NCBI RefSeq assembly: GCF_042186555.1
Contig: NC_133333.1
Span: 220,536,757-220,600,756, forward strand
Reading direction: 5' to 3'
DNA from: Aquarana catesbeiana
Lineage: Eukaryota > Chordata > Amphibia > Anura > Ranidae
Length of the DNA: 64,000 bases
Under the pieces are notes generated by a model. It saw only the letters and a program-made list of their open reading frames with translations. It made no database searches and was not told the origin of the DNA. This document shows, piece after piece, positions 55,081 to 64,000 of this stretch (position 1 is the first letter of the stretch; the number at the start of each line of letters is the position of its first letter). A program made the translations under genes and the position numbers.

Positions 55081-56332
55081 AAGCATGCAGATTAGTGCTC
55101 AGTGTTTGTGTGGAGGGAATTGTGCTGATGCATAATGGGTGGAGAGGGGGGCGCAGTTTGGCATGTTTTGCCCTGGGCTCTAGATGACCTTGTCTCGGCA
55201 CTGCCTGTGAGGGTGAAGCTCAACCAGAAATTGTTTAATAGGTCCCAGGGAAGCTTTTTTGTGCTCCACATGGGAGGACAGACCTGTCCTGCACACCTAT
55301 TTGGCAACCTAGATTGCATAGTGTGTAGTGTACAGCCAGTTACCAGGGTTGAGTAAGGCTTTGTGTATAGAGGACATCACAGAGCATGTTCCCATCAGAG
55401 AGCTGTGGGGGACTTTGTCACCTGTGCAAGCGGGATTTTGGCTGGAGTGGCTAATGTACTCAGTAATGATTCTGGTTGGCACTGGTTTACACAGCCCCAG
55501 TAAAGTTATTATGTGGATTCATGCTGTCAAGATTTGTGGCCGGTGCCCCTACTACTGACAGGTTGCGGAAATCAGGACGGAACTACGCAGGGTTAATAAA
55601 TGAGCTAATATTCTACAGTTACCCTGGGGTCAGATGTGGCCTGGGTGTCCTTCCACCAGCCTCATTACCAGGCAGATGGCTTACTGAGCTAAACTTGTCA
55701 TCTGGAGGGGAGCAGGCAAAGTGCGCCCCCACCCCCTCCTTAATGTTCTCACCAGCAGTGAGCAGTTTAAAAGGTAGAGTGGAGAAAACGTCTGTGTGTT
55801 GCATTCAGCGCCCCGCTGTGCGCTCAGTGCTGTGCATCGTCCTGCATAACCAGATCCAGGCCAGCGCCAGGAGTAAATAAGAGCAGCGTCATCCCCCTGC
55901 TGTTCACTTTTCATTCTGCTGAAAGGTCCTTCTACACATTCCAGATCTATCGCAACAGCGTTACACACAAAGGCCTTTCTACGCTAAGTTTTCTCTAAAT
56001 TATCCGCAGTTCTGCTGGCACGAAAGCATCCAGCTGACAGTCCGACTGTCTGACATGCTAAACAGCCACCATACTTTGCGTGTGGGAGAAAAGACTGACA
56101 AGTCCAACATGACATGAAAGTAGAAGCAAGTCGTAACTGATTTCTTTAAACCCTGTGGAGTACATTTACAGTATAAAACCGTGAGTGTTACATTCACCAA
56201 ACATTCACTGCAGGTGACTCTTCCTACTTAATGTGTTTTAAATGAAAGTAAAGCCTCATGCACAATGCATCTCAAAAATGCCTGTTTTATGGGCATTCAA
56301 TGTTTTTTTTTTCTGCCTCTAAATTCCACGTG
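55081..56332. promoter_or_regulatory. Unique block with conserved-element candidate at 55,540-56,150
   Basis: Repeat-free. GGGTTAATAAATGAGCTAATATTC and ACACATTCCAGATCTATC-like motifs give it the texture of other candidate blocks. Short frames only. Regulatory role unproven. Confidence 0.2.
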
Positions 56333-56755
56333 TTAAGCCGTGTACACACGACTGGACTTTTCGACTGGACTGGTCCGACGGAACAAATCTGTCAGACAAT
56401 CCGACCATGTGTGGGCTTCATCGGACCTTCAGCTGACTTTTTCTGTTGAAAATCAGACGGACTTTAGATTTAGAACGTTTCAAATCTTTCTGACGGACTC
56501 GAGTCCGGACGAAAAATCCGTTCATCTGTATGCTAGTCCGACGGACAAAAAAAGGACGCAAGGGCAGCTTTTGGCTACTGGCTATGAACTTTCTTATTCT
56601 AGTCCCTTCGTACGTCATCACGTTCAAACCAACGGACTTTCGACCAGACTTTAGTCCGTTCATGTGTGGGCAAGTCCGGTCGTTCGAAAGTCTGTCGGAA
56701 AGACCGTCGGACCTTTGATGCTGAAAAGTCCGCTCGTGTGTATGTGTGTGCATTA
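56333..56755. mobile_element. Palindromic MITE (GTGTACACG family), copy 4
   Basis: GCCGTGTACACACGACTGGAC at the left; the right end GTCCGCTCGTGTGTATG is decayed. Interior GTGGGCTTCATCGGACC and GGCTACTGGCTATGAAC place it in reverse orientation to copies 1 and 3. Confidence 0.75.
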
Positions 56756-57024
56756 GTCTGTATCTATGCATACATAGGTGTTTACAGGCATTTAGAAACA
56801 GGAGCGTTTAGAGGCAGAAAAAAATCACTTACGTATTCTGCAGAGAAGAATAACCTGAATAAATTAATATTCTGTTCAAATTAATGCCAAATGTGCAAAC
56901 GCACGTGCAAAAATGCAGCTTTTACCACATTTTTCCAACCGTTTTTCTCCTGGGCGTCCTTTGGAGTACAGTGTGCATGGAGCCTAATTGATTGACCTGC
57001 AGTAAATGTTGGAAAGTTCATATA
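56756..57024. other. Unique spacer
   Basis: No recognised feature. Confidence 0.4.
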
Positions 57025-57609
57025 TAGTACTGTGCAGAAGTTTTAGGCAGGTGTGAAGAAATGCTGTAAAGTAAGACTGCTTTCAAAAATATATATTGTA
57101 ATTGTTTAATTTTTATCAATATGCAAAGTGAGCAAACAGAAAAAACAAACAAAATCAAACCAATATTTGGTGTGACTACCCTTGGCTTCATACCAACATC
57201 AATTCTTACACTTGCACACATTGTACACTTGTACAAAGTCAGGTATTTTGTAGGATCAGAGTCAGGTGTATGGTCAAACAATTATACCAAGCAGGGTTAA
57301 TAATAATCCATTTCATATGTGGGTTGAAACAGTCATTAATTAGAACAGAAATGGTTGTGTAGGAGGCTTAAGTCTGGGTGAGGAACAGTCAAACTCTGCT
57401 ACTAAGGTGAGGTTGTGGAAGACAGTTTCATGTCACAGGCCATACCCCATGGCAAGACTGAACAAAGCAACAAGACACAAGGTAGTTATACTGCATCAGC
57501 AAGAAAATGAGAAGAGGACACACTACCAATGCCACATCCGTATATGTAGGCAAAAAAGAGGATACTATAAAAGTAGCCAAATACCGGACTTTGTAGGCAT
57601 GGAAACAAA

Positions 57610-57790
57610 GGAGAGGTGAAAAAATTAAATTCAAAAATATTTATTGAAAAAAGTACAATATATAAACACTATGTTCAAAAAGAGATAAAAAAAACATGGA
57701 AGCTTATACAATTGGTACAGTGAGCCCTTGTGCGTCTACGCGTTTCGCCACGAGGCTTCTTCAGGGCACGATCAAGGTTCAAAGGCTTAA
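57610..57790 (-). mobile_element. Short ribozyme-bearing insertion in the Tc1 gene
   Basis: Reads on minus: hammerhead-like motif, about 85 bases, then AATAAA (plus TTTATT at 57,640) and an A/T-rich end. Only about 180 bp. Replaces or separates transposase sequence, so it inserted after the Tc1. Exact target duplication not identified. Confidence 0.55.
57731..57772 (-). ncRNA. Hammerhead ribozyme (type I), copy 1
   Basis: On minus, core CTGAAGA (plus 57,764-57,758), one extra A, stem II GCC/GGC with loop TCGT, GAAAC (plus 57,746-57,742), palindrome ACGCGT (plus 57,743-57,738) and A17 (plus 57,737). Predicted cleavage lies between plus 57,737 and 57,736. Stem I GTGCC against GACGC pairs at four of five positions counting one G-U. 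All invariant core bases are present. Confidence 0.7.
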
Positions 57791-58496
57791 CAAAAGATTA
57801 ACAGAGCACAAGTCTCACTGTGAACTGGGGCTCAGAAAAATGGCAGCAGGTGCTCTGGACTGATGAGTCAAAATATTAAATGTTTGGCTATAGCAGGGGG
57901 TGCCAATAATGAGTGTTTGCAAGAAACTGTGAAGCATGGTGGAGGTTCTTTGTAAGTTTGGGGCTGCATTTCTGGAAATGGAGTTGGAGATTTGGTCAGG
58001 ATCAATGGTGTCCTCAATGCTGAGAAATACAGGCAGATATGTATACATCATGCCATACCATCCGGGAGGTGTGTAATTGGCCCCAAATTTATTCTGCAGC
58101 AGGACAAGGACCCCAAACATGCAGGCAATATCATTAAGAAATATCAGTGTAAAGAAGAACAAAGAGTCCTGGAAGTGGTGGTTTGGCCCCCACATAGCCC
58201 TGATCTCAGCATCATGGAGGCTGTCTGGGATTACACGAAGAGACAGAAGGATCCACAGGAGATCTGTGGTTAGTTCTTCAAGATGATTGGAACAACCTAC
58301 CTGCCAAGTTCCTTCAAATGTGCAAGTGTACCTAGAAGAATTAATGCCGTTTTGAAAACAAAATATTGATGTGATTTGAATTTCTTTTCTTTCCATTTTG
58401 TTAATTGATAAAAATACACTATTAACACTTCTATTTTTGAAAGCATTCTTCATGTACAGCATTTTTCACAGCCTCAAAAACTTTTGCACAGCACTG

Positions 58497-58878
58497 TAAA
58501 TAACCCTGTGTATAAATATGTATCAAAAATAAAATTCTTGCGTTCATTTTTATTTCTTGCTTTGCTTGATCTCAGCACTATTGATTTTTTCTTGCCTCTT
58601 TGCATCCACTTCCTGCCTACCTTCATTCCAGCAATTCCTGTATGACCTTTCTCAGAATTGGTTACCTGATGGTGACAACAGTGGGCTGTACCTTTGTAAC
58701 TTATCCTGAAATGGCCATTTGTAGTCTCTATAGAAAGATTTTGTGACAGGGTGACAAAACAGTGAGGACAGTGGGGAGGCAGGTGCGTTGTCACCCCGTA
58801 ACAGGATGTGCATGAACAAGGACCTTCATGGCAGGATCACCAGGGGTTATTTTACTAAAAGCTGCCGATTTAAAAAGA
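58497..58878. other. Unique sequence
   Basis: No recognised feature. Confidence 0.4.
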
Positions 58879-59606
58879 TTACGGTATGTACTTCAGTATA
58901 AGCCGACCCGGATATAAGCCAAGGAACCTAATTTTACCACAAAAACCTGGGAAAACTTATTGACTCGAGTATAAGCCTAGGGTGAGAAATGCCCAGTTAA
59001 TGTAAGTGGAAAAGAGGGTCAACAATGCCCATTTGCAGCCTCACTGTGCCCATTTGCAGCCATAGGTCCCCCAAATGTCAAACTCGGTAGTTAAGGGTTC
59101 CTAGATGCCCCCTAGCTGCAGCCAAAATTTGGGGTCTCTGGACACAAAGGGTCCCGAAATGACATTGCTGCAGATGGAGACAGTTGACCGACTTTGGGGC
59201 CCCGTATTTCGGGGCCACTTGGTGGTAGGAACCCCAGCGGAACTAGCACTACAACATACCAAAAGCTGGGTTTCCTAGCACCAAGTGGCCCCGAGATTCG
59301 GGGCCCCAAAGTCGGTTCATAAAATGTCAAGCACTTTTCTGCAGCAGAGAATGACATTTTCCGAACCGACTTTGGGAAGGAACCCCAGCTTTGGATATGT
59401 TGTAGTGCTAGTTCCACTGGGTTTGCACACCACATTTGGGGTTCCTAGCACCAAGTGGCCCCGAGATACGGGGCCCCAAATTCAGTTCGAAAAATGTCAT
59501 TCTCTGCTGCAGAAAAGTGCTTGACTCTAGTATAAGCCGAGGGGGCATTTTTAGCACAAAAAAGTGCTGCAAAACTTAGCTTATACTCGAGTATATATGG
59601 TACTTT
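58879..59606. mobile_element. Non-autonomous DNA element (GTATAAGCCGA ends)
   Basis: GGTATGTACTTCAGTATAAG at the left and CTTATACTCGAGTATATATGG at the right are inverted. Nested inside are repeated, partly inverted GGGGCCCCAAAGTCGG and GCACCAAGTGGCCCCGAGAT blocks (59,190-59,480). The terminal motif is widespread in vertebrates. Class uncertain. Confidence 0.65.
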
Positions 59607-59624
59607 TAAAATAGTGTTAACATG

Positions 59625-60180
59625 ATATTTCAGAAGTTAATTAAGTTTAGATCTACTATCTTTTTTTGGAAAAATTTTATTGATCTTTTTTTATGCCCCG
59701 TACACATGGTCGGATTTTCCAACGGAAAATGTGTGATAGGACCTTGTTGTCGGAAATTCCGACCGTGTGTAGGCTCCATCACACATTTTCCATCGGATTT
59801 TCTGACACGCAAAGTTTGAGAGCAGGCTATAAAATTTTCCGACAACAAAATCCGTTGTCGGAATTTCCGATCGTGTGTACACAAATCCAACGCACAAAGT
59901 GCCACGCATGCTCAGAATAAATAAAGAGATGAAAGCTATTGGCTACTGCCCCGTTTAGAGTCCTGACATACGTGTTTTACGTCACCGCGTTCAGAACGAT
60001 CGGATTTTCCGACAACTTTGTGTGACCGTGTGTGTGCAAGACAAGTTTGAGCCAACATCCGTCGGAAAAAATCCTAGGATTTTGTTGTCGGAATGTCCAA
60101 TCAATGTCTGACCGTGTGTACGGGGCATAAGAGTTATACAAAACGAGGTAACATAAGATACCAAAAACTTTCAAAAGAAA
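59625..60180 (-). mobile_element. Possible L1-type 3' tail, split by a MITE
   Basis: On minus, TTTTGTATAACTC before the MITE and TCAATAAAATTTTTCC after it resemble an L1-like 3' end with its poly(A) signal. No coding part is present. The MITE at 59,691-60,130 lies in the middle. Confidence 0.3.
59691..60130. mobile_element. Palindromic MITE (GTACACACGGTCGGA subfamily), copy 5
   Basis: TTATGCCCCGTACACATGGT and, inverted, ACCGTGTGTACGGGGCATAA. Interior is the reverse of 37,851-38,290 (GCCACGCATGCTCAG; CTATTGGCTACTGCCCCG). Length 440 bp, the same as that copy. Confidence 0.88.
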
Positions 60181-60411
60181 AAATACAGCAACAATTACTT
60201 GCGCAGCCAGGTAACAAAGAAAAACAAAAGGCAGAAATATCCACTAAACCCCAATTTGCAAAGTCAGAAGCATAAATCTTGGCAAGTCTGCTGAACTATA
60301 ATAAATTAGATGCATTATTTTGTATCGAATGAGGCGGTCCCTGGATGACCTTAGATGTTTTTAGATCTACTATCTAGATTTACATACACATAACGATGTG
60401 ATATTTATTAA
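60181..60411. other. Unique AT-rich spacer
   Basis: No recognised feature. Confidence 0.4.

Positions 60412-60500
<89 letters not shown>
60412..60500. repeat. (GT)n(AT)n microsatellite
   Basis: About 13 GT units followed by more than 30 AT units, ending against a Tc1-like terminus that begins in the AT run. Confidence 0.95.
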
Positions 60501-60505
<5 letters not shown>

Positions 60506-60740
60506 TGTCAAAAGTATTGGGACACCTGCCTTTACATGCACATGAACTTTAATGGCATCTCAGTCCGTAGGGTTTAATATTGCATTAACCCACCCTTTGC
60601 AGCTATAACAGCGTCAACTCTTCTAAGAAGGCTGTCCAATGATTTGGACGAGTGCACAAAGCAAGGTCCATGAAGACATGGATGAGCGAGTTTGGGGTGG
60701 AGAAACTTGACTGGCCCGCACAGAGTCCTGAACTCAACGT
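60501..60740. mobile_element. Tc1-like left-end fragment
   Basis: TCAAAAGTATTGGGACACCT matches the terminus at 23,071. The interior CTGGCCCGCACAGAGTCCTG matches the later part of the same family's transposase gene after a deletion, then similarity stops. One end only. Confidence 0.65.
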
Positions 60741-60952
60741 AGCGCAGCACTGCACCCAAATAAAATTGACGTCCTTTTTCCCCCACAAATAGAGCTTTCT
60801 TTTGGTGGTATTTGATCATCTCTGTGGTTTTTATTTTTTGCGCTATAAACAAAAAAGAGTGGCAATTTTGAAAAAAAAAAACACAATATTTTGTAATTGT
60901 TGCTACAATAAATATCCCCATTTTTTTTAAAAAAAGCTATTTTTTTGTTGCC
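60741..60952. mobile_element. Fragment of ranid interspersed repeat
   Basis: AATAGAGCTTTCTTTTGGTG, TTTTTTGCGCTATAAACAAA and ACAATAAATATCCCC are phrases I recognise from a common ranid repeat of unknown class. Confidence 0.45.
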
Positions 60953-61030
60953 ACTGCTGGCAACAAAAGTGAGTACACCTCTAAGTGAAAATGTCCAAAT
61001 TGGGCCCATTTTAACCATTTTCCCTCCCCA

Positions 61031-62085
61031 GTGTCATGTGACTCGTTAGTGTTACAAGGTCTCAGGTGTGAATGGGCAGCAGGTGTGTTAAATTTGAAAA
61101 AAAGAATTGTTGCTCTACATAAAGATGGCCTAGGCTTTAAGAAGTTTGCCAAGACCCTGAAACTGAACTGCAGCACGGTGGCCAAGACCATACAGGGGTT
61201 TAACAGGACAGGTTCCACTCAGAACAGGCCTCGCCATGGTCCACCAAAGAAGTTGAGTGCATGTGCTCAGTGTCATATCCAGAGGTTGTCTTTGGGAACT
61301 AGACGTATGAGTGCTGCCAGCATTGCTGCAGAGGTTAAAAGGGTGGGGGGGTCAGCCTATCATTGCACAAACCATACGCCGCACGCTGCATCAAATTGGT
61401 CTGCATAGCTGTCATCCCAGAAGGAAGCCTCTTCTAAAGATGATGCACAAGAAAGCCCGCAAACAGCTTCCTGAAGACAAGCTGACTAAGGACATGGATT
61501 ACTGGAACCATGTCCTGTGGTCTGATGAGACCAAGATGATAAACTTATTTGTTTCAGATGGTGTCAAGCATGTGTATGGTGGCAACCAGGTGAGGAGTAC
61601 AAAGATAAGTGTGTCTTGTCTACAGTCAAGCATGGTGGTGGAAGTGTCATGGTCTGGAGCTGCATGAGTGCTTCCGGCACTGGGGAGCTACAGTTCATTG
61701 AGGGAACCATGGATGCCAACATGTACTGTGACATACTGAAGCAGAGCATGATCCCCTCCCTTCTGAGACTGGGCCGCAGGGCAGTAATCCAACATGATAA
61801 CGACCCCAAACACACCTCCAAGAAGACCACTGCCTTGCTAAAAAAAGCTGAGGGTAAAGGTTCTGGACTGGCCAAGCATGTCTCCAGACCTCAACCCTAT
61901 TGAGCATTCATGGGGCATCCTCAAATGGAACGTGGAGGAGCGCAAGGTCCCTAACATCCACCAGCTCCATGATGTCGTCGTGGAAGAGGACCCCAGTGGC
62001 AACCTGTGTAGCTCTGGTAAACTCCATGCCCAAGAGGGTTGAGGTAGTGCTGGAAAATAATGGTGGCCACATAAAATATTGGCAC
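61031..62085 (+). pseudogene. Tc1 transposase, frameshifted
   Basis: KKRIVALHKDGLGFKKFAKT to NCSTVAKTIQGFNRTGS is the first helix-turn-helix. After a G-run indel near 61,345 the frame moves to TIRRTLHQIGLHSCHPRRKP and DYWNHVLWSDETK (first Asp at 61,524). Another shift near 61,600 gives KHGGGSVMVWSCMSASGTG and IQHDNDPKHTSKK (second Asp). A third gives MSPDLNPIEH (Glu) and the C-terminus. At least three frameshifts, so inactive, but all catalytic positions are readable. Confidence 0.88.
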
Positions 62086-62248
62086 TTTGGGCCCAATTTG
62101 GACATTTTCACTTAGGGGTGTACTCACTTTTGTTGCCAGCGGTTCAGACATTAATGGCTGTGTGTTGAGTTATTTTGAGGCAAATTTACACTGTTATACA
62201 AGCTGTGCACTAACTACTTTACATTGTAGCAAAGTGTCATTTCTTCAG

Positions 62249-62505
62249 AGCCGGTTCACACTAGAAGCGGCACGACTTGCAGGTTGCCTCACCGAGGCGA
62301 CCTGCACACGACTGCCACGGCGACTTGCAAGACGACTTCTGTATAGAAGTCTATGCAAGTTGCCCCCAAAGTAGTACAGGAACCTTTCTTCTAAGTCGGA
62401 GCGACTTGCGTCGCTCCGATTAGAACGGTTCCATTGTACAGAACGGGAGGCGACTTGTCAGGCGGCTAGGTCGCCTGACAAGTCGCCCCCGTGTGAACCG
62501 GCTCT
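62249..62505. mobile_element. 257 bp palindromic MITE (AGCCGGTTCACAC family)
   Basis: AGCCGGTTCACACTAG and GTGTGAACCGGCT are inverted ends. CAG flanks both sides (62,246-62,248, 62,506-62,508), and the uninterrupted sequence is known from the Tc1 copy at 25,811. Interior GGCGACTTG / CAAGTCGCC words pair along its length. Confidence 0.9.
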
Positions 62506-62608
62506 CAGTGTTGTCACATGAAAAGATATAATAAAATATTTACAAAAATGTGAGGGGTGTACTCACCTTGTGAAATACTGTTTGTGTATGTATTTATGTG
62601 TGTATATA

Positions 62609-63685
62609 CAGTTGTGCTCATAAGTTTACATACCCTGGCAGAATTTATGATTTCTTGGCCATTTTTCAGAGAATATAAATGATAACACAAAAACTTTTCT
62701 TTCACTCATGGTATATACATAATAGCAACAGAAACTACCCAAATGACCCTGATCAAAAGTTTACATACCCTGGTGATTTTGACCTGATAACATGCAAGTT
62801 GACACAAAGGGGATTGAATGGCTATTAAAGGTAACCCTCCTCACCTGTTATCTGTTTGTAATTAGTGTGTGTGTATAAAAGGTCAATGGGTTTCTGGACT
62901 CCTGACAGACCCCTAGCATCTTTCATCCAGTGCTGCACTGACATTTCTGGATTCTGAGTCATGGAGAAAGCAAAATAATTGTCAAAGGATTTGCAGGAAA
63001 AGGTAGTTGAACTGTATAAAACAGGAAAGGGATATCAAAAGATATCCAAGGAATTGAGAATGCCAATCAGCAGTGTTCAAACTCTAATCAATAAGTGGAA
63101 AATGAGGGGTTCTGTTGAAACCAAACTAAGGTGAAGTAGACCAACTACAATTTCAGCCACGACTACCAGGAAAATTGTTCGGGATGCAAAAAAAAAACCC
63201 CACAAATAACTTCAGGTGAAATACAGGACTTTCTGAAAACATGTGGTGTGGCTGTTTCAAGATGCACAATAAGGAGGCACTTGAAGAAAGATGGGCTGCA
63301 TGGTCGAGTCGCCAGAAGAAAGCCATTACTATGCAAGTGCCACAAAGTATCCCATTTACAGTACACCAAACAGCACAGAGACCAGGCTCAAACCTTCTGG
63401 CACAATGTCATTTGGAGTGATGAGACCAAAAATTAGCTTTTTGGCCACAACCATAAACACTTCATTTGGAGAGGAGTCAACAAGGCCTATGATGAAAGGT
63501 ATACCATTCCTACTGTGAAACACGGAGATGGATCGCTGATGTTTTGGGGATGTGTGAGCTTCAAAGGCGCAGGAAATTTGGTCAAAATTGATGGCAAGAT
63601 GAATGCAGTATGTTATCAAAAAATACTGGAGGAACATTTGCATTCATCAGCCAGGAAGCTGCGCATGGGACGTACTTGGACCACC
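62609..63685 (+). mobile_element. Tc1 element (CAGTTGTGCTCATAAG family), 3' truncated
   Basis: Left end CAGTTGTGCTCATAAGTTTA after TA, with the second inner repeat AAAAGTTTACATACCCTGG, the classic vertebrate Tc1 terminus. The body stops abruptly after the ...RTWT segment near 63,685; no right end follows in the window. Confidence 0.85.
62961..63685 (+). pseudogene. Tc1 transposase, stops and 3' truncation
   Basis: From ATG 62,961: paired-type region (DLQEKVVELYKTGKGYQKIS, SVQTLINKWK) with in-frame stops. Then CTIRRHLKKDGLHGRVARRK, a clean FWHNVIWSDETK (first Asp) followed by a stop, KHGDGSLMFWGCVSFKG, and SSARKLRMGRTWT. The segment that should carry the second Asp and the Glu is gone. Confidence 0.85.
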
Positions 63686-64000
63686 GGGGAACACCGATCC
63701 ATACCATATAGAGGATGAATACAGATCAGGGACCTGTACAGGAAGTGTAATATCCTGGTCCAGGCTCTCTAAATTCTGGCCTCGTCCTTTCGTCTCTCGT
63801 CACATCGCTGAGCCTCATGTAAGGAAGATAGCTTGGTGTAGGAATGGAGCCACTTTGTCCAGTGAATTACGGGAACACTGAAAGGCAAGATTCATTTTCC
63901 CCTGATGAGATGTACTATGCAGGTCAGGCTGTAAGAGCTGAGAGGGCACAAAAGTCATTCTCTGTTAAGGTGACATTTGTGGCGGTTGGTCAGGATGGTG
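63686..64000. other. Unique sequence at the right edge
   Basis: Not Tc1-like. Mixed composition, short frames, no recognised gene; cut by the window end. Confidence 0.4.

Larger units (their letters stand above)
57451..58370 (+). pseudogene. Tc1 transposase, broken
   Basis: N-terminus MARLNKATRHKVVILHQQE (from 57,451) begins the paired-type DNA-binding region, which breaks off at the insertion. Downstream, GALD marks the WTDESK segment with the first Asp near 57,850, followed by stops. From 57,992, IGPKFILQQDKDPKHAGN has the second Asp and HSPDLSIMEAVWD the Glu. Frame breaks rule out a working protein. Confidence 0.8.
57026..58496 (+). mobile_element. Tc1 element (CAGTACTGTGCAAAAG family), interrupted
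   Basis: Left end AGTACTGTGCAGAAGTTTTA and right end CTTTTGCACAGCACTG, next to TA (58,497). The family is familiar to me from fish and amphibian genomes. The transposase gene is split by a ribozyme-bearing insertion at about 57,610-57,790 and has stops. Confidence 0.85.
60953..62580 (+). mobile_element. Tc1 element, left end truncated, near-complete body
   Basis: Starts inside the left inverted repeat (GGCAACAAAAGTGAGTACAC) and ends TGTACTCACCTTGTGAAATACTG. Same family as 25,811-26,931 and supplies the sequence deleted there. A palindromic MITE (62,249-62,505) interrupts the right inverted repeat. Confidence 0.85.

Noticed and set aside
57815..58462. 215-codon minus-strand frame
   Set aside because: Antisense of the Tc1 transposase body, and no domain is recognisable in it.
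61515..61540. TCTGATGAGACC as a hammerhead core
   Set aside because: It encodes the transposase SDET motif and has no GAAA partner with pairing arms.
63895..63925. CCTGATGAGATG near the right edge as a hammerhead core
   Set aside because: No GAAAC or UH segment follows at a usable distance.

Overview
The window reads as vertebrate nuclear DNA from a frog, most likely a true frog (Ranidae) or a close relative. I base this on the dense mix of Tc1-type transposons, a Tx1-like LINE, short palindromic and TTAA-flanked MITEs, and AATAAA-ended elements that I recognise by memory as ranid-type repeats; no database search was possible. I find no intact host gene. Every protein-like stretch I could recognise belongs to a transposable element and is broken, or is an open frame running through a tandem array. 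The long unique stretches look intergenic or intronic, and a few resemble conserved non-coding elements.

Layout. 1-8,300: an old duplicated segment with an inserted TG...CA element, CT-rich and TATATCAGAC minisatellites, and a Tc1/mariner fragment. 8,320-14,815: a 6.5 kb array of a 29 bp unit with a 1,211 bp higher-order duplication. 14,800-25,500: unique sequence, then a MITE split by a 1.87 kb hAT-type element with perfect 8 bp target duplications and its own internal 26 bp array, a second MITE fused to the first through a shared TTAA, a Tc1-like fragment, and a solo LTR carrying two nested DNA elements. 25,800-33,700: an internally deleted Tc1 with a 228-codon open frame, a CR1-type LINE tail, a 36 bp pyrimidine array, and a run of TTAA MITEs nested and placed end to end. 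33,300-42,200: palindromic MITEs between unique blocks. 42,945-51,315: one roughly 54 bp minisatellite broken by a 6.3 kb Tx1-like LINE, a MITE and a second solo LTR. 51,300-64,000: unique blocks, more MITEs and four further Tc1-type copies of different families.

The most notable observation is a set of six dispersed sequences with the core of a type I hammerhead ribozyme (CTGANGA, short hairpin, GAAA, short palindromic stem III, then UH) at about 39,694, 47,369, 47,762(-), 53,254(-), 53,797 and 57,772(-). Flanking stem I arms differ between copies but still pair in most of them. The stem III hexamer varies as ACGCGT or ACATGT, keeping its palindrome. Four copies have an AATAAA signal shortly downstream. 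They look like short ribozyme-bearing retroelements, some inserted inside other transposons. Hammerheads are known from Penelope-like elements, retrozymes and the newt satellite; what this family is here is open.

A second observation is that the TTAA MITE family with the AGTCAGCAGCTAC hairpin carries a near-consensus 5' splice site (CAG|GTRAGT) at the same internal place in five of six copies. Nothing here works as an operon; the relations between features are those of insertion order, and several nested insertions let relative ages be read directly.
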